From: Vitis vinifera
Taxonomy: Eukaryota > Streptophyta > Magnoliopsida > Vitales > Vitaceae
Direction of reading: 5' to 3'
NCBI RefSeq assembly: GCF_030704535.1
Contig: NC_081811.1
Span: forward strand, 11,539,001-11,603,000
Length of the DNA stretch: 64,000 bases
The notes beneath the pieces are model-generated. The model was not told the DNA's origin and did not search any database. It worked only from the letters and a program-made list of their open reading frames with translations. The translations under genes were made by a program, and so were the position numbers. Positions 1-11,768 of this stretch are shown in pieces. Positions within the stretch are counted from its first letter, which is position 1. Every line of letters starts with the position of its first letter.

Positions 1-97
1 TATAGGATCTAAAGCTTTGTACAGTGGCTATTTATGCCCAGCCAGTAATAGAGAAAACTATTGGAGTCTTCTCCTCACAAACTATGTATTTTTGACT
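1..97 (+). repeat. Copia-1 5' LTR, 3' end only
   Basis: Bases 1-96 match 4748-4843 with a handful of substitutions (shared stretch begins TATAGGATCTAAAGC). The LTR end has decayed from CA to CT next to the primer-binding site. Confidence 0.9.
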
Positions 98-109
98 TGG
101 TATTAGAGC
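98..109 (+). other. Primer-binding site of Copia-1 (initiator tRNA-Met type)
   Basis: TGGTATTAGAGC differs by one base from TGGTATCAGAGC, the usual plant Copia primer-binding site complementary to initiator tRNA-Met. It directly follows the LTR. Confidence 0.8.
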
Positions 110-279
110 ATGCATTATTATCCATTAATATCATCACAACCGGAATTCTTATATACCCCTCACACCATGACTAATAACAAACCCAAATCATCCTCTGTAC
201 CAATTATCCATGTTCAATAAAAAAAAACCCTAGTTTCACAACTAATGTCATCCTTATCGAAACCAATTATGACGTCTGG

Positions 280-1110
280 TCTCAATTCATGGAAATGCAT
301 ATTATAGAATGTGAGAAGCTTGAATATTTTATGAGTAAAACATCTCTGAAGGTTACCAATACTTCCTATGCAAAGTCGTATGCTGAGAATCAAAAGGTCA
401 AAGGATGGTTGTTGACCTCTATGTCACCGGAGATTATGAAACACTATCTTAGATTGCCCATTACATATGAAATTTGGATTGCTCTTGCCAAAGCATTCTA
501 TGATGGGGCATATGAATCGCAACTCTTTGCACTGAATCAACAAGCATTCTCCACCAAATAGGTTGGTTGTCCTCTTTCCACCTATTATGGTGATCTGATA
601 GAAAATTTTCAAGAGCTAGATCATTGTGATAAAATTGTCATGAATGATCTCGATGATTTTATTGCTTATAAAAAATCAGCTGAGAGACTGCAAGTGCATA
701 TTTTTTCTGAATGGATTAGATGCAGAATTTGAACAAATTCGAGGTGAGATTCTCATGAGGGATCCTATACTGGATCTTGAAGAAACTTATGTGTATGTTT
801 GTCGTGATTTTGTTCGCCGAGCTACACCAAATGGCGAACCTGAACATTCAGAGCTATCTACTATGGTAGCTCGCCGAGTCAAGTATCAACAACTGTAAAC
901 AAACCCGAAACCAGATCGAACATTTGGTCCATCGAAGCATAATCATAATAAGTCATTTAGTTCACAAAATTGTAGCTACGAAATAGGAGCTACACAACCA
1001 GAACGTATGTGTACTCACTATGGTGAAACCAGACACACTAAGTCACGGTGCTATGAATTGATTAGATATCCAGAATGGTGGGATTTTGCTAAGGCACCTC
1101 GTGAACAAAA
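280..1110 (+). pseudogene. Copia-1 gag relic
   Basis: Gag would form the virus-like particle that packages the RNA. Residues from 289 onwards show the plant Copia gag pattern (KGWLLTSMSPEI, then a tract resembling UBN2-type gag around 480-900). The reading frame stops at 559, shifts near 640 and stops again at 896. At 1007-1085 there is a zinc-knuckle relic, CTHYGETRHTKSRC, in which the second cysteine of CX2CX4HX4C has become tyrosine; the following YPEWWDF is typical of Copia gag. No function is expected. Confidence 0.85.
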
Positions 1111-1249
1111 TTCAAAGATAAACCATCATGCTTCTATTGTGCTAGTCAAGCCTAGTCATGCTTTCACCAGCAATCTTAAGAAAGCCTCCTCTTTCATTGC
1201 TACTTCTGAGAATGTGGGTAAGACTCTTCATACCTCTATTCCTGTTAGT

Positions 1250-2520
1250 CATAGTGAATGGATAATTGATTCAGGTGCCACAAATCACATGACCTTTGAC
1301 AATAATCATATTAAGTCCATAAAATCCTCAAACCAACATATAGTGTCCATAGCCGATGGTACCCTCTTTCCCGTATTAAGAGAAGGTTCAATTTCTCTTA
1401 CAAAAAATTTGAATTTAGATTTTGTTTTGGTTGTCCCTTCCCTTAATCATAACTTATTACTTGTTGCTCAAATAACCCTTGCTTTAAATCGTGTTGTGAT
1501 TTTTTGGCCTAACCTTTGTGTCTTTATGGACATTCAAACTCGAAAGACAATTGGTTATGGTACTAGGAGAGAAAAGCTCTACTATCTGGATCTAATGTTG
1601 GCAAGCTCAAATTAGTTGGCTCAAGTTTTTTCAGCTAATACACCTGATAAACTTCAAAGTTCAGAAATCTGGTTGTGGCACAAGCATTTAGGCCATGCAT
1701 TTTTTTTTTTTTTGATATTTATAGAAATTGTTTCCACAACTTTTTTCACAATTGGCTGTTTCAGGTTTTAAAGTGTGACATTTGTGAACTAGTTAAAAGT
1801 CATCATGTTCCATTTCCCATTAGTATGAATAAAAGTCCTATACCTTTTATGGTTATTCACTCTAATGTATGGGAGCTTGCAAATACTTCTTTGAGTAAAA
1901 CACGTTGGTTTGTTTCATTTATTAATGATCTCACTCACATGACTTGGATTTGCTTGATGAAATCAAAGAGTGAAGTAAGTTCCCTGTTTCACCAATTTCA
2001 CAAAATGATAGCAACTCAACATCAATCTAACATTCAGGTTATCCGTACTGATAATGGAGGTGAGTTTGTGAATCAAGACTTAAAACAGTACTTGAATTTA
2101 CATGGAATTGTTCATTAGACTACTTACCCTTACACCCCTCAACAAAATGGAGTAGCCAAATGAAAAAATCATCACCTTCTTGAGGTTGTTTGGGCTTTCT
2201 TGTTAGAGCTCACATGCCCACCAGTTATTAGGGTGAAGCCATCATTGCTACAACCTACTTCATCAACCCTATACCTTCTAGTTTCCTACAATTTTATACT
2301 CCCTTTGATGTCCTTCATCATACTGTAAATGCTCCTACCATACTAAATTTGTCCCCTAAAGTTTTTGGATGTGTAGCCTTTGTGCATCTTCACAAAGGCT
2401 TGAGAACTAAGTTAGAACTCCAGACGCTTCAATGTGTATTTGTTGGCTATGTCTTGCATAAAAAACGCTATCGGTGTTATCACCCCCCTTCTCGAAAGCT
2501 TTATGTTACCCTTGATGTGG
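1250..2520 (+). pseudogene. Copia-1 protease and integrase relic
   Basis: The aspartic protease motif WIIDSGATNHMT lies at about 1260-1293 with its catalytic D-S-G intact. The pre-integrase motif WLWHKHLGHA (near 1672-1700) is broken by a run of about 16 T at 1699-1714. The integrase core keeps IRTDNGGEF at 2041-2067, then reaches a TAG at about 2116; the expected YTPQQNG follows in frame at 2130-2150, so the stop is a point change. The C-terminal chromosomal-target region (FGCVAFVH, then YHPPSRKLYVTLDVVFHE) is readable up to about 2540. Confidence 0.85.
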
Positions 2521-2768
2521 TCTTTCATGAAAATGATATGAATTATTCTGAGTCTTCACTTCAAGGGGAGAATAGAGATGAAGTGGAGACTTTACATCAT
2601 CCTTTGGACAACTTGGATTTTATAAGAGGTGATAACTTAGGAACTAGTGGTGAATGTCCAAGTGATGATAACAACATGGATAACAAGGAGGAGTGTCTAA
2701 GTGAGACTGGTGATGGTCCAAAATTTTTTGAGGATGAGAATCAGGGTTAGAAGGAAGTTTAGAATTAA

Positions 2769-4500
2769 ATGGAAATGTCATCAATCTCGCATGATGTACT
2801 GGCTAACCAATTGTCTTCTCCAATCGATTCGATGCCTAAGTCTTATGAAAATTCTAAATCTGAACCTCACCTAAAAGTGTTACCCAATCAAGTCACAAGA
2901 GGGAAACCCAAAGTTAGCTATGAACCTCTCCTCAACTCTAAATCTAAATATCCCATAAATAACTATGTATCCTACCATAGATTGTCAAAGGAAAGTATGA
3001 CATTTGTGAATCAATTATCCATTGTATCTATTCCTAACAATGTGCAAGAAGTCTTGAAAGATCCTAAATGGAGGGAATCAATGATGGAAGAAATGAAGGC
3101 CATTAAAAAAAACTCAACGTGGGAAGTTGTTGACTTGCCTAAAGGAAAGATACCTATTGGATATAGGTGGGTCTTCACCATTAAATACTTTGGAACTATT
3201 GAACAATGTAAAGCAAGACTTGTCGCCAAGGGATATACTCAAACATATGGAATTGATTATATGGAGACATTCACACTAGTGGCTAAAATTAATACTATTT
3301 GTATTCTATTATCTCTGGAAGTGAATCTTGACTAGCCTTTACACCAGTTTGATGCAAAGAATGCATTTCTACATAGAAATCTTGTAGAATAAGTGTATAT
3401 GGAGTTGCCCCCTAGCTATAATCGGCAAACTGAAGGTAATAAATAGGTTTGTAGGTTGAGAAAATCCTTATATGGTTTGAAACAGTCTCCTATAGCATTG
3501 TTTAGAAGGTTCACAAGTTTCATGAAGTCTATTGGTTACAAGCAAAGTAACTCAAATCATACTCTATTCTTGAAGCATAATAACGAACAAATCACAGCTC
3601 TTATTATGTACGTTGATGCTATGATAGTGATTGGAAATGATCCCAAAGAAAGGAAAACACTATAAGAGCATCTTGCTTTTGAGTTTGAGATGAAAGACCT
3701 CGGTGAATTGAAATATTTCCTCGAAATTGGAAGTGTCAAGATCGAAGAAAGGTATTTTTCTATATCAAAGAAAATATGCCTTAGACTTACTAAATGAAAC
3801 TGGTATGATAGCATGTAGTCCAACAAACACTCCTATGGAAGAAAATCTGAAACTATGTGTGCATTCAAATCAATTTCCTGCTAACAAGGAATGCTTATTA
3901 GAGACTAGTTGAAATATTAATGTATCTTGCACATACTCGACCTGATTTATCTTATGCGTTGAGTGTGGTTAGTCAATTCATGCACTCCCCAAGAAAAGAA
4001 CATATGAATGCTATCATCCATATCTTACGCTAAATGAAGTCATCTCCAAGAAAGGGAATTTTATTCACAAAATGAGACAAATATTTGGATATTACCGGCT
4101 ATACAGATGTTGATTGGGCTAGGTCAATTCAAGATAGACGTCCTACATCTGGCTATTTTACATTTGTAGGAGGAAATTTAGTTACTTGGCGAAGTAAAAA
4201 ACAAGAGGTAGTTGTTAGATCTAGCATTGAATTTGAATACAGAGGAATGGCTAAGGCAATATGCGAATTGTTGTGGATAAAAAATCTAATGCAAGATTTA
4301 CATATTAAGCAAGTTAGCCCTATGAAGTTATATTGTGATAACAAGGCAACGTGTGATATTGCCCATAATCTTGTCCAACATGATTGAACCAAACATGTTA
4401 AGGTTGATAGGCATTTTGTCAAGGAGAAATTGGAAGCAAAAATGATTAAAGTTCCTCATGTTTGGTCTCAAGACTAGCTTGCTGATGTGCTGACCAAGGC
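2769..4500 (+). pseudogene. Copia-1 reverse transcriptase and RNase H relic
   Basis: RT begins near 3040 (WRESMMEEMKAI, WEVVDLPKG) and continues through KARLVAKGYTQ and SLYGLKQSP. The polymerase catalytic motif YVDD is YVDA at about 3609-3620, which removes an essential aspartate. Stops fall at about 3333, 3391, 3446, 3663 and 3910. RNase H is recognisable from 4085 (GYTDVDWA, RRPTSGY, then LYCDNKAT) and ends near LADVLTKAM at about 4500. Loss of a catalytic residue plus many stops marks it as long dead. Confidence 0.88.
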
Positions 4501-4566
4501 AATGTTAAACCAAGCATTTAATGGTTGTCTCAACAAACTAGGCATAAGCGACATCTATGCACCAAC

Positions 4567-4577
4567 TTGAGGGAGAG
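4567..4577 (+). other. Polypurine tract of Copia-1
   Basis: TTGAGGGAGAG directly precedes the 3' LTR start TGTTAAC, the standard position for plus-strand DNA priming. Confidence 0.8.
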
Positions 4578-4844
4578 TGTTAACAATCAAGAGTAATTAT
4601 CTCCAAATTGATTCTCCAACATTCAAGCCCCTAATTTTCCTCTACTGCTAGTTGTATAGATAGACTAGAATTACTAGAATTCTTGTATATATGTGATTGT
4701 ATCTCGATAGCTATAGTTTCCTTATTGTTAGTCAATCAGTCCTAAACTATAGGATCTAAAGCTTTGTATAGTGGCTATTTATGCCCAGCCAGTAATAGAG
4801 AAAACTTTTGTAGTATTCTCCTCACAAACTTTGTATTTTTGACA
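4578..4844 (+). repeat. Copia-1 3' LTR
   Basis: This 267-bp LTR starts TGTTAAC after the polypurine tract and ends TTTTTGACA. Its last 97 bases match the window start. Confidence 0.85.
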
Positions 4845-5849
4845 TTTTTTGTATTAATTGGTTCATTCATTGAGTTTTAAATTATTTTTAGAAATTATTA
4901 AACTCGTTAATGAATCCAAAATATTAAGTCTTACTTAATTTGAAATTTATTTGTCGAATAAATATTTTTATAAAATTATGATATATATATATAAAGAATA
5001 AGCTAACCCAAACATTTAAAATAATTTTTGTCTATGACTTACTAATATTATTAAGTTTCATGACTTTTTATTATTAATTAAATGATTTTTAAGTTTCAAA
5101 TTATTTTTGAAAATTAGTAAATTTTATGTATCAAGTACAATTTCATTTGAAATTTATTTGTTTAATGAAAAATTTTGAAGACGTTAAAAGAAATTAAGAA
5201 AAGTACTTGTAATTTAAAGAAATGTTATATTTTAAGATTTTCAATATTAGTATTAGATTCTGGAGAGAGAAAGGGAATGCAATCATGTTCATTTTTTTTT
5301 TTGGTTTTTTTTTTAAATTTATGTTTTAACTTCCTTTTGTTTTTTAAAACTTGTGAAAAAAACTTATACTTATTTTCTAAAAATTGTTCTCGATTTTAAT
5401 TTGTTTTTAAAAATTGTTTTTAGGGAACAACAACCAAACAGTAATAAGAATTTTAAAAAATAGTTTTCTGTTTAAAAACATAAAACTATTTTTAAATCAT
5501 ACAACCAAATAGGCTCAAACTTGTTAAAAATGTGTAACTAAAATAATTACAGATTTTGTATCATAAAATTAATTATTTTTAATTTAAATCAACATTTGTT
5601 ATCATGAATTTCTATAATTTCCAAACACATGAATCTAATTTTCTCCATAATTAATTTGATCTCTATAGTAAATCCATGGAAGGAAGCTCCTATAAGTCTT
5701 AGAAAATGCAAAAACCAACCATAAATATCTAACCAAGATAATTGCAATTTTATATGATTAAAAAAATAGTCATTTAAGTTTGAATTAGGGTGTCTTATCA
5801 TGTTCATGATTATCAAATTAATGCATGTCAAAGAAGTGACCTTTTTTGG
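4845..5849. other. AT-rich intergenic DNA, no gene seen
   Basis: The stretch has long A and T runs and no supported coding frame. Around 5525-5555 a short stretch (AATGTGTAACTAAAATAATT) recurs at about 38065-38090, in the same position downstream of CNL copy 2. This suggests the two genes share a duplicated 3' flank. Confidence 0.55.
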
Positions 5850-6058
5850 GAAAGATTTTAGCTCACTAGCTGTCACAGGGTATGAGGTCCAATTCCATAA
5901 AAGGTGACCTTGGGAATATGCTCAACAATGTTATAATTTTTACCTATGTGGGGTCGTATACTAAGTTTTAATTCTTCCTATAAATTAACAAATCCAAGAG
6001 TTGTGAGCTTACTAAGGTGGTGAATGCTAGGGGGTAGCTCCTCCAATTGTGGGCAAAG
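5850..6058 (-). pseudogene. CNL resistance gene copy 1, 3' end of LRR region
   Basis: Read on the minus strand, about 5930-6058 matches the last part of CNL copy 2 (38350-38495), including the shared stretch AGAGTTGTGAGCTTACTAAG. It encodes the end of the leucine-rich repeat domain, which in CNL proteins contributes to effector recognition and auto-inhibition. The match stops abruptly at 6058, where an Athila-like element starts, and resumes at 34348 on the other side of it. Short indels relative to copy 2 break the frame. It is a relic. Confidence 0.8.
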
Positions 6059-7715
6059 TGATTCATGCCCAGCCGGTTTTTTAATAAAAAATATTTATAA
6101 ATCCTATGACCTTATACTGGCGTAGCAAAGCTACTATAGTATAGCAGTTCTAGGGTCGAACTCAGGGATGGGTTTTCACTCTATCAGTGACAAACTCTAA
6201 ATTAGAAATTGATTCTGATGATTTCCTTTAACACAAACTTGAACTTTAAAAGAAAATAAAATTGTTTTGAAAGTGGTGATTGAAACTAAACTCACATAGA
6301 ACTAAGTAAAAATAGAAGAAAGAAAGTCTCCCGGAGCTAAAGGTTGCTAGGTTCAAGTTCAGAATGCAAAGTGGAAAATTTCGGATTTTTCTCCTCGCAT
6401 TGGGGATTTAACCTATAGTTATTTCCCGAACCGATATAGGTTTGACAATGAAGATTGAATCCATAAAAAGTCAATAGAGATGGTAGTCAAGGTCCATTAA
6501 TGGCTTAAGACACTATGGGTTATCACCTTGAATCACTTTCCAATGGCTCGTACATGATAACTAATGGACTGATATGGATCTAGCAATAAGCATCCACAGA
6601 GACCTGAAGCTTACCATGTATTGGCCAGTCAAAGTGATTCTAAGGGATTTAAAGCAAAACTTTGGATTTAGAAGCCATTTATGGACTCCAACTACCTGAA
6701 TTTAATGCACGGAAACTTTCCACCTTTTAATCTGGACTTTTCACCTAGCTTCCTTCACTCCAAGAAACTATACGTTTAGCCTCTCATCCTCTGGGAAAAC
6801 ATCCTCAGAGGCTGTTTGGCTTCCAAGAAAATAGAAAATAGTAGAGAGAAAAAGAAAGCAAAAGAAATCTTTGTATTTCACTAAGTGTAGAATTTACATC
6901 AGTTGGTCTCCTGGAGAAAGCTCCCCGAGAGTGGTTTTTTTCAGTGTTTACAGGAGAATTTATATAGGAAGGTAATTTTACCCTTCCTTCGATACTTCCT
7001 AGCTAAGGAAATACATGAGTGGCTGAATACAAGGAGAAAATGGAAATTTAGACACAAAAATATCAGAAGAAAAGAGTCGACAAAAATATCCAATTTTCGC
7101 ACGTTGGAGTTCCAATTTCGCACTTGGTTCTGAGGTGTGCGAAATTCCCACACTTTGGACTGAGGAATTCGCACCTTGATTTTCATCGTGCGAAATTGTC
7201 CCTCAGCTTGATGCAGTTGTCTTCCAAAGGCCATATCTTCATCATTTCAGCTCCAAATCGTACATGGTTTGAATCGTTGAATTCTTGACTTTATGAGATT
7301 TGAAATGGTATATAGAATGTAGAAAATGGACTTCGGGAAGTGCTCCAAAAATGCGAAGGAAGACTGCAGCTGTGTCCCCTGTTTTCCTTACCCTGTTTTT
7401 CTTCTTCTCCATTGTTCTTTCCTTGTAAACTTTAAACGACTAAGGCAAAGGATTATGAGACTCCAAAGCTTGGTTTCTTCATAAATTTGAGCTCTTCAAA
7501 AGCTTTGCCATGAACTATACATAGCTCTCCCTCATTCTTAAATTGCTTTGGTGAGCATATAGCTATCAAAAAGCACCAAAACTTAACACAATTGTTAGAA
7601 ACGATTGCAAGGGTCCCTAACATGTTAATTAAGTTAAATGGTAATAATTACTACTCAAGGGTGTTTAAAAGAGCTAATTACAAGCTACAAAATAGCATGT
7701 TTTGAGTAGTAATCA
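6059..7715 (-). repeat. LTR A: 3' LTR of outer Athila-like element
   Basis: It runs from TGATTCATGCCCAGCC to GAGTAGTAATCA on the plus strand and is collinear with the LTR at 32691-34347, with the same length. On the minus strand it follows a purine tract directly. It contains TTTCGCAC/GTGCGAAA motifs at about 7097-7195. Confidence 0.95.
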
Positions 7716-7727
7716 CTCCCCCCAACC
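7716..7727 (-). other. Polypurine tract of outer element
   Basis: Minus strand GGTTGGGGGGAG abuts the 3' LTR start TGATTACTACTC. The same 12-mer lies at 26627-26638 in the inner unit. Confidence 0.85.
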
Positions 7728-9029
7728 GACATATTGCTAGTCCCTTAGCAATTAAGGAGAGAAAAATTAAGCAAACGTAATAATATACATAAAAGAGGTC
7801 ATGCAAATCATTCCAAAAAATAATTGAGTGACATGACTGATATCAAAACACATCTCACATGGTGAACTAAAGATATGAAGATTCAAAATGCAATAGGAGT
7901 TGTCAAAGCTAAAACTTAAACAAAAAGTACAAAGAGTGGAGATTATGCAATTAAGTATCAAAAGAATCTCTACTCTCCAGGTTCCAAATCAAACTCTTCC
8001 ATAATAAGCTAAGTGTTAATGAGATTAGCTTTCCGGATATAGTATGTACAACTATCCTCTCCTCCCAACCTAAGCTTTTCTCGAACATTGGCAAAATTAT
8101 CCAACTCTTAATAGGTTAGGAACACACCTTTTTATTCACAATTCTTTTTACTCACTAAACTTAACCAATTCACCTATGTAGCAAGCAGAGGATCGATGAC
8201 TCCCAACCAATCAAGGTTTAGGGCATCGGGTTTTAAAGGCTTTCGCCACTCCTTCAGATCATGCTTAGGTTTCAAAGAAAGAATAGAAGCTTATTCTTTT
8301 TTTTTTTTTTTTTCAAAAACTCATTGGTCTTTATGAGGTGTCCCAACACTATTAAAGAGAGGTTAAGTAATGAACCAAGTCAAAATTTTCCTAAGCTTAG
8401 AAGGTGGGAAAGTTTTACATCATATATCCGGGATCTAATGTGCACAGTGTGTGTAAAGCTTGAAATGGAAGAAATAAGTTTGAAATCAAAGAGGGCTTCA
8501 ATAGATTATTAACTTTGAAAGCATAAAACAAACTCTAAGACTTAAGTAATTAAGTTAAAACTTGACTTATCCTATCTTATTTTTGAGAAATTATCTTTAA
8601 CAACCATAGAGAATGATTCAAAAAACTTTTAGAAATTTTAAAAATTAAGCAAAAATCAACTAAATTACAAAAATAACTTAGCATTAGTACAAAACTTCCT
8701 TTCTCAACTCTCCCCCCAACCAAGCTAAACATTGTCCTCAATGTTTAAAGAGCGATTTAAAAGAAAAGGGAGGAAATGGTACCTCCTGAGGTTCAAAGTC
8801 TGAGTGTATAGGAGGTATGGAATACCTTAAACCACATGTTCCAAAGACAAAAGAGTAATGAGAAAAGGGAATATAATAAAAAAGGATATATATATATATA
8901 TTACTTGGAAAAGAAATATACAATGCATGATGTTCAAGTAATATATCCAATCCCATTTTATAAACATGAAAAAGATGGGATTGACAAGTCTAACATAAAA
9001 AACAAGTAAAACAAAAAAACATAAAAAGA
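7728..9029 (-). other. Non-coding 3' tail of outer element between ORF3 and polypurine tract
   Basis: About 1.3 kb collinear with 25287-26626 of the inner unit; no conserved reading frame. It contains a second exact copy of the polypurine 12-mer (8710-8721 on the plus strand, as CTCCCCCCAACC) and a T-run near 8297-8313. Confidence 0.8.
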
Positions 9030-9887
9030 TCAAATAGTAGTGGGATCATGTGATGGCTCTGCTCTGATCTCCCCAGCTGATATGGGTTGCTCAGCTGGTA
9101 TGATCTCCTCATCTGGCACTAGAGGCTCGGATGGTGCAGACCTATCATGCCCAAGAGGTGTCTGCATACTCAGATGTTGTTGGATCTGATGAAGGATCGT
9201 GGTATGCTGGGCTTGAGTAGCAATGATCTGATCCTGGTGTGCACGAATAGTGGCCATCTGGTGGATAATAGAATCCTGAGTAGTGCTCAGTGTCTACAAT
9301 GAACGCACTAAGCCTCTGAATTCCGTAAGAGAAACGGTGACAGTGGGCTCAGATGAAGGAGGAGGTGCTGGGGTAGCTGGCATGACTGGTGGAGCAGCCT
9401 GAGTGAGAGGAGAAGTAGGATGTATAGCCTCAGGCATATGCACTGAGGTGTGTGCTGCAGGGGCAGGAGGTGTGGTGTCTGTGAGAATCTCATCCTGCTG
9501 GGCCTGAGGTAGTTGCTCATCTCGGGGTAGCTCTGGAGGTGCAGGCACAGCTGAGGCTCCCTGAGGTGCAAAGTAGGCTGCCAAGTGATGCCATTTGTCG
9601 AGAGAGAAGTCCTCTCGGCAATGGCGGCGCCTCTCAAGGCGGGGCTCTTCAGGATAGCCCAGGTGCTCTAAAATCTGGCAGAGGAGCCTCGGAAATAATA
9701 ATGGGATGCCATCTGCCCTTTGAAGCTTCTTCTGATGGACTTTTTCTTCAAAATGAAGAAGAGAAGTCATAATCAAATGAGGAGGGCCGAAGTAATAGCC
9801 CTTAGAAATCCTAAATAATGCCTCAAGTATAGCTCCTCTCCTCTGAACTTTATGCTGAAGTGGGAAGATGTTGGCACGCAGGAGCAC
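9030..9887 (-). pseudogene. ORF3 of outer element, C-terminal part
   Basis: This is the second half of the Athila-like third ORF, from LLRANIFPLQHKVQRRG to the stop at 9030. It is about 95% like the matching part of the inner unit. It has a conserved globular part, a proline-rich linker (TPAPPPSSEPTVTV) and a glutamine/histidine-rich, coiled-coil-like end (IIATQAQHTTILHQIQQHL). CGG in the inner copy has become TAG at 9294-9296, a nonsense change. Its N-terminal part is 19 kb away at 28290-28526 because of the nested insertion. In Athila elements this ORF is often called env-like; I see no convincing membrane-protein features, and its role is unknown. Confidence 0.85.
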
Positions 9888-9889
9888 AT

Positions 9890-11550
9890 TGATTACTACT
9901 CAAAACATGCTATTTTGTAGCTTGTAATTAGCTCTTTTAAACACCCTTGAGTAGTAATTATTACCTTTTAACCCAATTAACATGTTAGGGACCCTTGCAA
10001 TCGTTTCTAACAATTGTGTTAAGTTTTGGTGCTTTTTGATAGCTTTATGCTCACCAAAGCAATTTATGAATGAGGGAGAGCTATATATGGTTCATGGCAA
10101 AGCTTTTGGAAAGCTTAAATTTATGAAGAAACCAAGCTTTGGAGCCTCATAATCCTTTGCCTTAGTAGTTTAAAGTATGCAAGGAGAGAACAATGGAGAA
10201 GAGGAAAACAGGGTGATGAAAACAGGGGACACAACTGCAGTCTTTCATTGCACTTTTGGAGCACTTTCCGAAGTCCATTTTTTACGTTCTATATACCATT
10301 TCAAAGCTCAGAAAGTCAAGAATCCAACGATTCAAACCATGTACGATTTGGAGCTGAAATGAGGAATATAGGGCCTTTGGAAGACAACTGCATCAAACTG
10401 AGGGACAATTTCGCACGATGGAAATCAAGGTGCGAATTCCACAGTCCAAAGTGTGGGAATTTCGCACACCTGAAACCAAAGTGCGAAATTGGAACTGCAA
10501 CGTGCGAAAATTGGATATTTTTGCCGACTCTTTTTCTTCTGATATTTTTGTGTTTAAATTTCCATTTTCTCCTTGTATTCAGCCACTCATGTAATTCCTT
10601 AGCTAGGAAGTATCCAAGGAAGGGTAAAATTACCTTCCTATATAAATTCTCTTGTAATCACTGAAAAATAATCTTTTCGGGGAGCTTTCTCTAGGAGACC
10701 AACTTATGTAAATTTGTTACTTAGTGAAATACAGAGATCTCTTTTGCTTTTTTTTTTCTCTCTTCTATTTTCTATTTTCTTCCAAGCCAAACACCCTCTG
10801 AGGATGTTTTCCCAGAGGATGAGAGGCTAAACATTTAGTTTCTTGGAGTAAAGGAAGCTAGGTGAAAAGTCCAGATTAAAACATGAAAAGTTTCCGTGCA
10901 TTAAATTCAGGTAGTTGGAGTCCATAAATGGTTTATAAAGCCAAGGTTTTGCCTTAAATCCCTTAGAATCACTTTGACTGGCCAATACATGGTAAGCTTA
11001 AGGTCTCTGTGGATACTTATTGCTAGATCCATATCAGTCCATTAGTTATCATGTACGAGCCATTGGAAAGTGATTCAAGGTGATAGCCCATAGTGTCTTA
11101 AGCCATTAATGGACCTTGACTACCATCTCTAGTGACTTTTTATGGATTAAAACTTCATTGTCAAACCTATACCAGTTCGGGAAATAACTATAGGTTAAAT
11201 CCCCAATGCGAGGAGAAAAATCCGGAATTTTCCACTTTGCATCTGGAACTTGAACCTAGCAACCTTTAGCTCCGGGAGACTTTCTTTCTTCCACTTTTTA
11301 CTTAGTTCTATGTGAGTTTAGTTTAAATCACCACTTTCAAAACAATTTTATTTTCTTTTAAATTTCAAGTTTGTGCTAAAGGAAATCATCAGAATCAATT
11401 TCTAATTTAGAGTCTGTCACTGATAGAGTGAAAACCCATCCCTGAGTTCGACCCTAGAACTGCTATACTATAGTAGCTTTGCTACGCCAGTATAAGGTCA
11501 TAGGTTTTATAAATGTTTTTGATTAAAAGACCCGGCTGGGCATCGAATCA
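9890..11550 (+). repeat. LTR B: 5' LTR of inner unit
   Basis: This 1661-bp LTR runs from TGATTACTACTC to GGGCATCGAATCA and is followed by the primer-binding site. It is the reverse complement of the LTR A/D type and differs from LTR C by roughly 15-20 substitutions by eye. Confidence 0.94.
10639..10646 (+). promoter_or_regulatory. Predicted LTR promoter TATA box
   Basis: TATATAAA sits in CTTCCTATATAAATTC within LTR B. The same box occurs in the other four copies of this LTR. Transcription would be expected to start about 30 bp downstream, defining the U3/R border; this is inferred. Confidence 0.6.
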
Positions 11551-11552
11551 AA

Positions 11553-11570
11553 TGGCGTCGTTGCCGGGGA
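11553..11570 (+). other. Primer-binding site of inner unit (Athila/tRNA-Asp type)
   Basis: TGGCGTCGTTGCCGGGGA lies two bases after LTR B. It is one base from TGGCGCCGTTGCCGGGGA, which I recall as the tRNA-Asp-type site of Athila elements. Confidence 0.8.
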
Positions 11571-11768
11571 TGGTGCCACAATACAGTGATGCAACCTTTT
11601 AGAGGCAACTTGTGAATTCATCACAAGTTGGGTGAATTCCTTTTTCATTAACTTCATTTCCTTTCATTTTCCTTTTGTTAAGTTTATTTTCGTTTTCTTC
11701 CTAACTTTAACCTTTTTTCTAGTTTCCTTGTTGTTTTTTGTTTTTTTTATTATTACAGATATTGTAAC

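Larger units (their letters stand above)
1..4844 (+). mobile_element. Ty1/Copia LTR retrotransposon (Copia-1), decayed, 5' LTR cut by window start
   Basis: The first 97 bases match the end of the LTR at 4578-4844, so the window opens inside a 5' LTR. Between the LTRs, in Copia order, are a primer-binding site, gag, protease, integrase, reverse transcriptase and RNase H relics, then a polypurine tract. Every domain is broken by stops or frameshifts and the RT catalytic motif is mutated, so the element cannot move by itself. The left target duplication lies outside the window. Domain order (integrase before RT) places it in Copia rather than Gypsy. Confidence 0.93.

Noticed and set aside
5175..5399. 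Hydrophobic 74-codon plus-strand frame
   Set aside because: It comes from long T runs in AT-rich DNA and has no supporting context.
10177..10664. Short open frames inside LTR B and matching ones in the other LTRs
   Set aside because: They lie across the U3/R region and TATA box, vary between LTR copies and match no domain.
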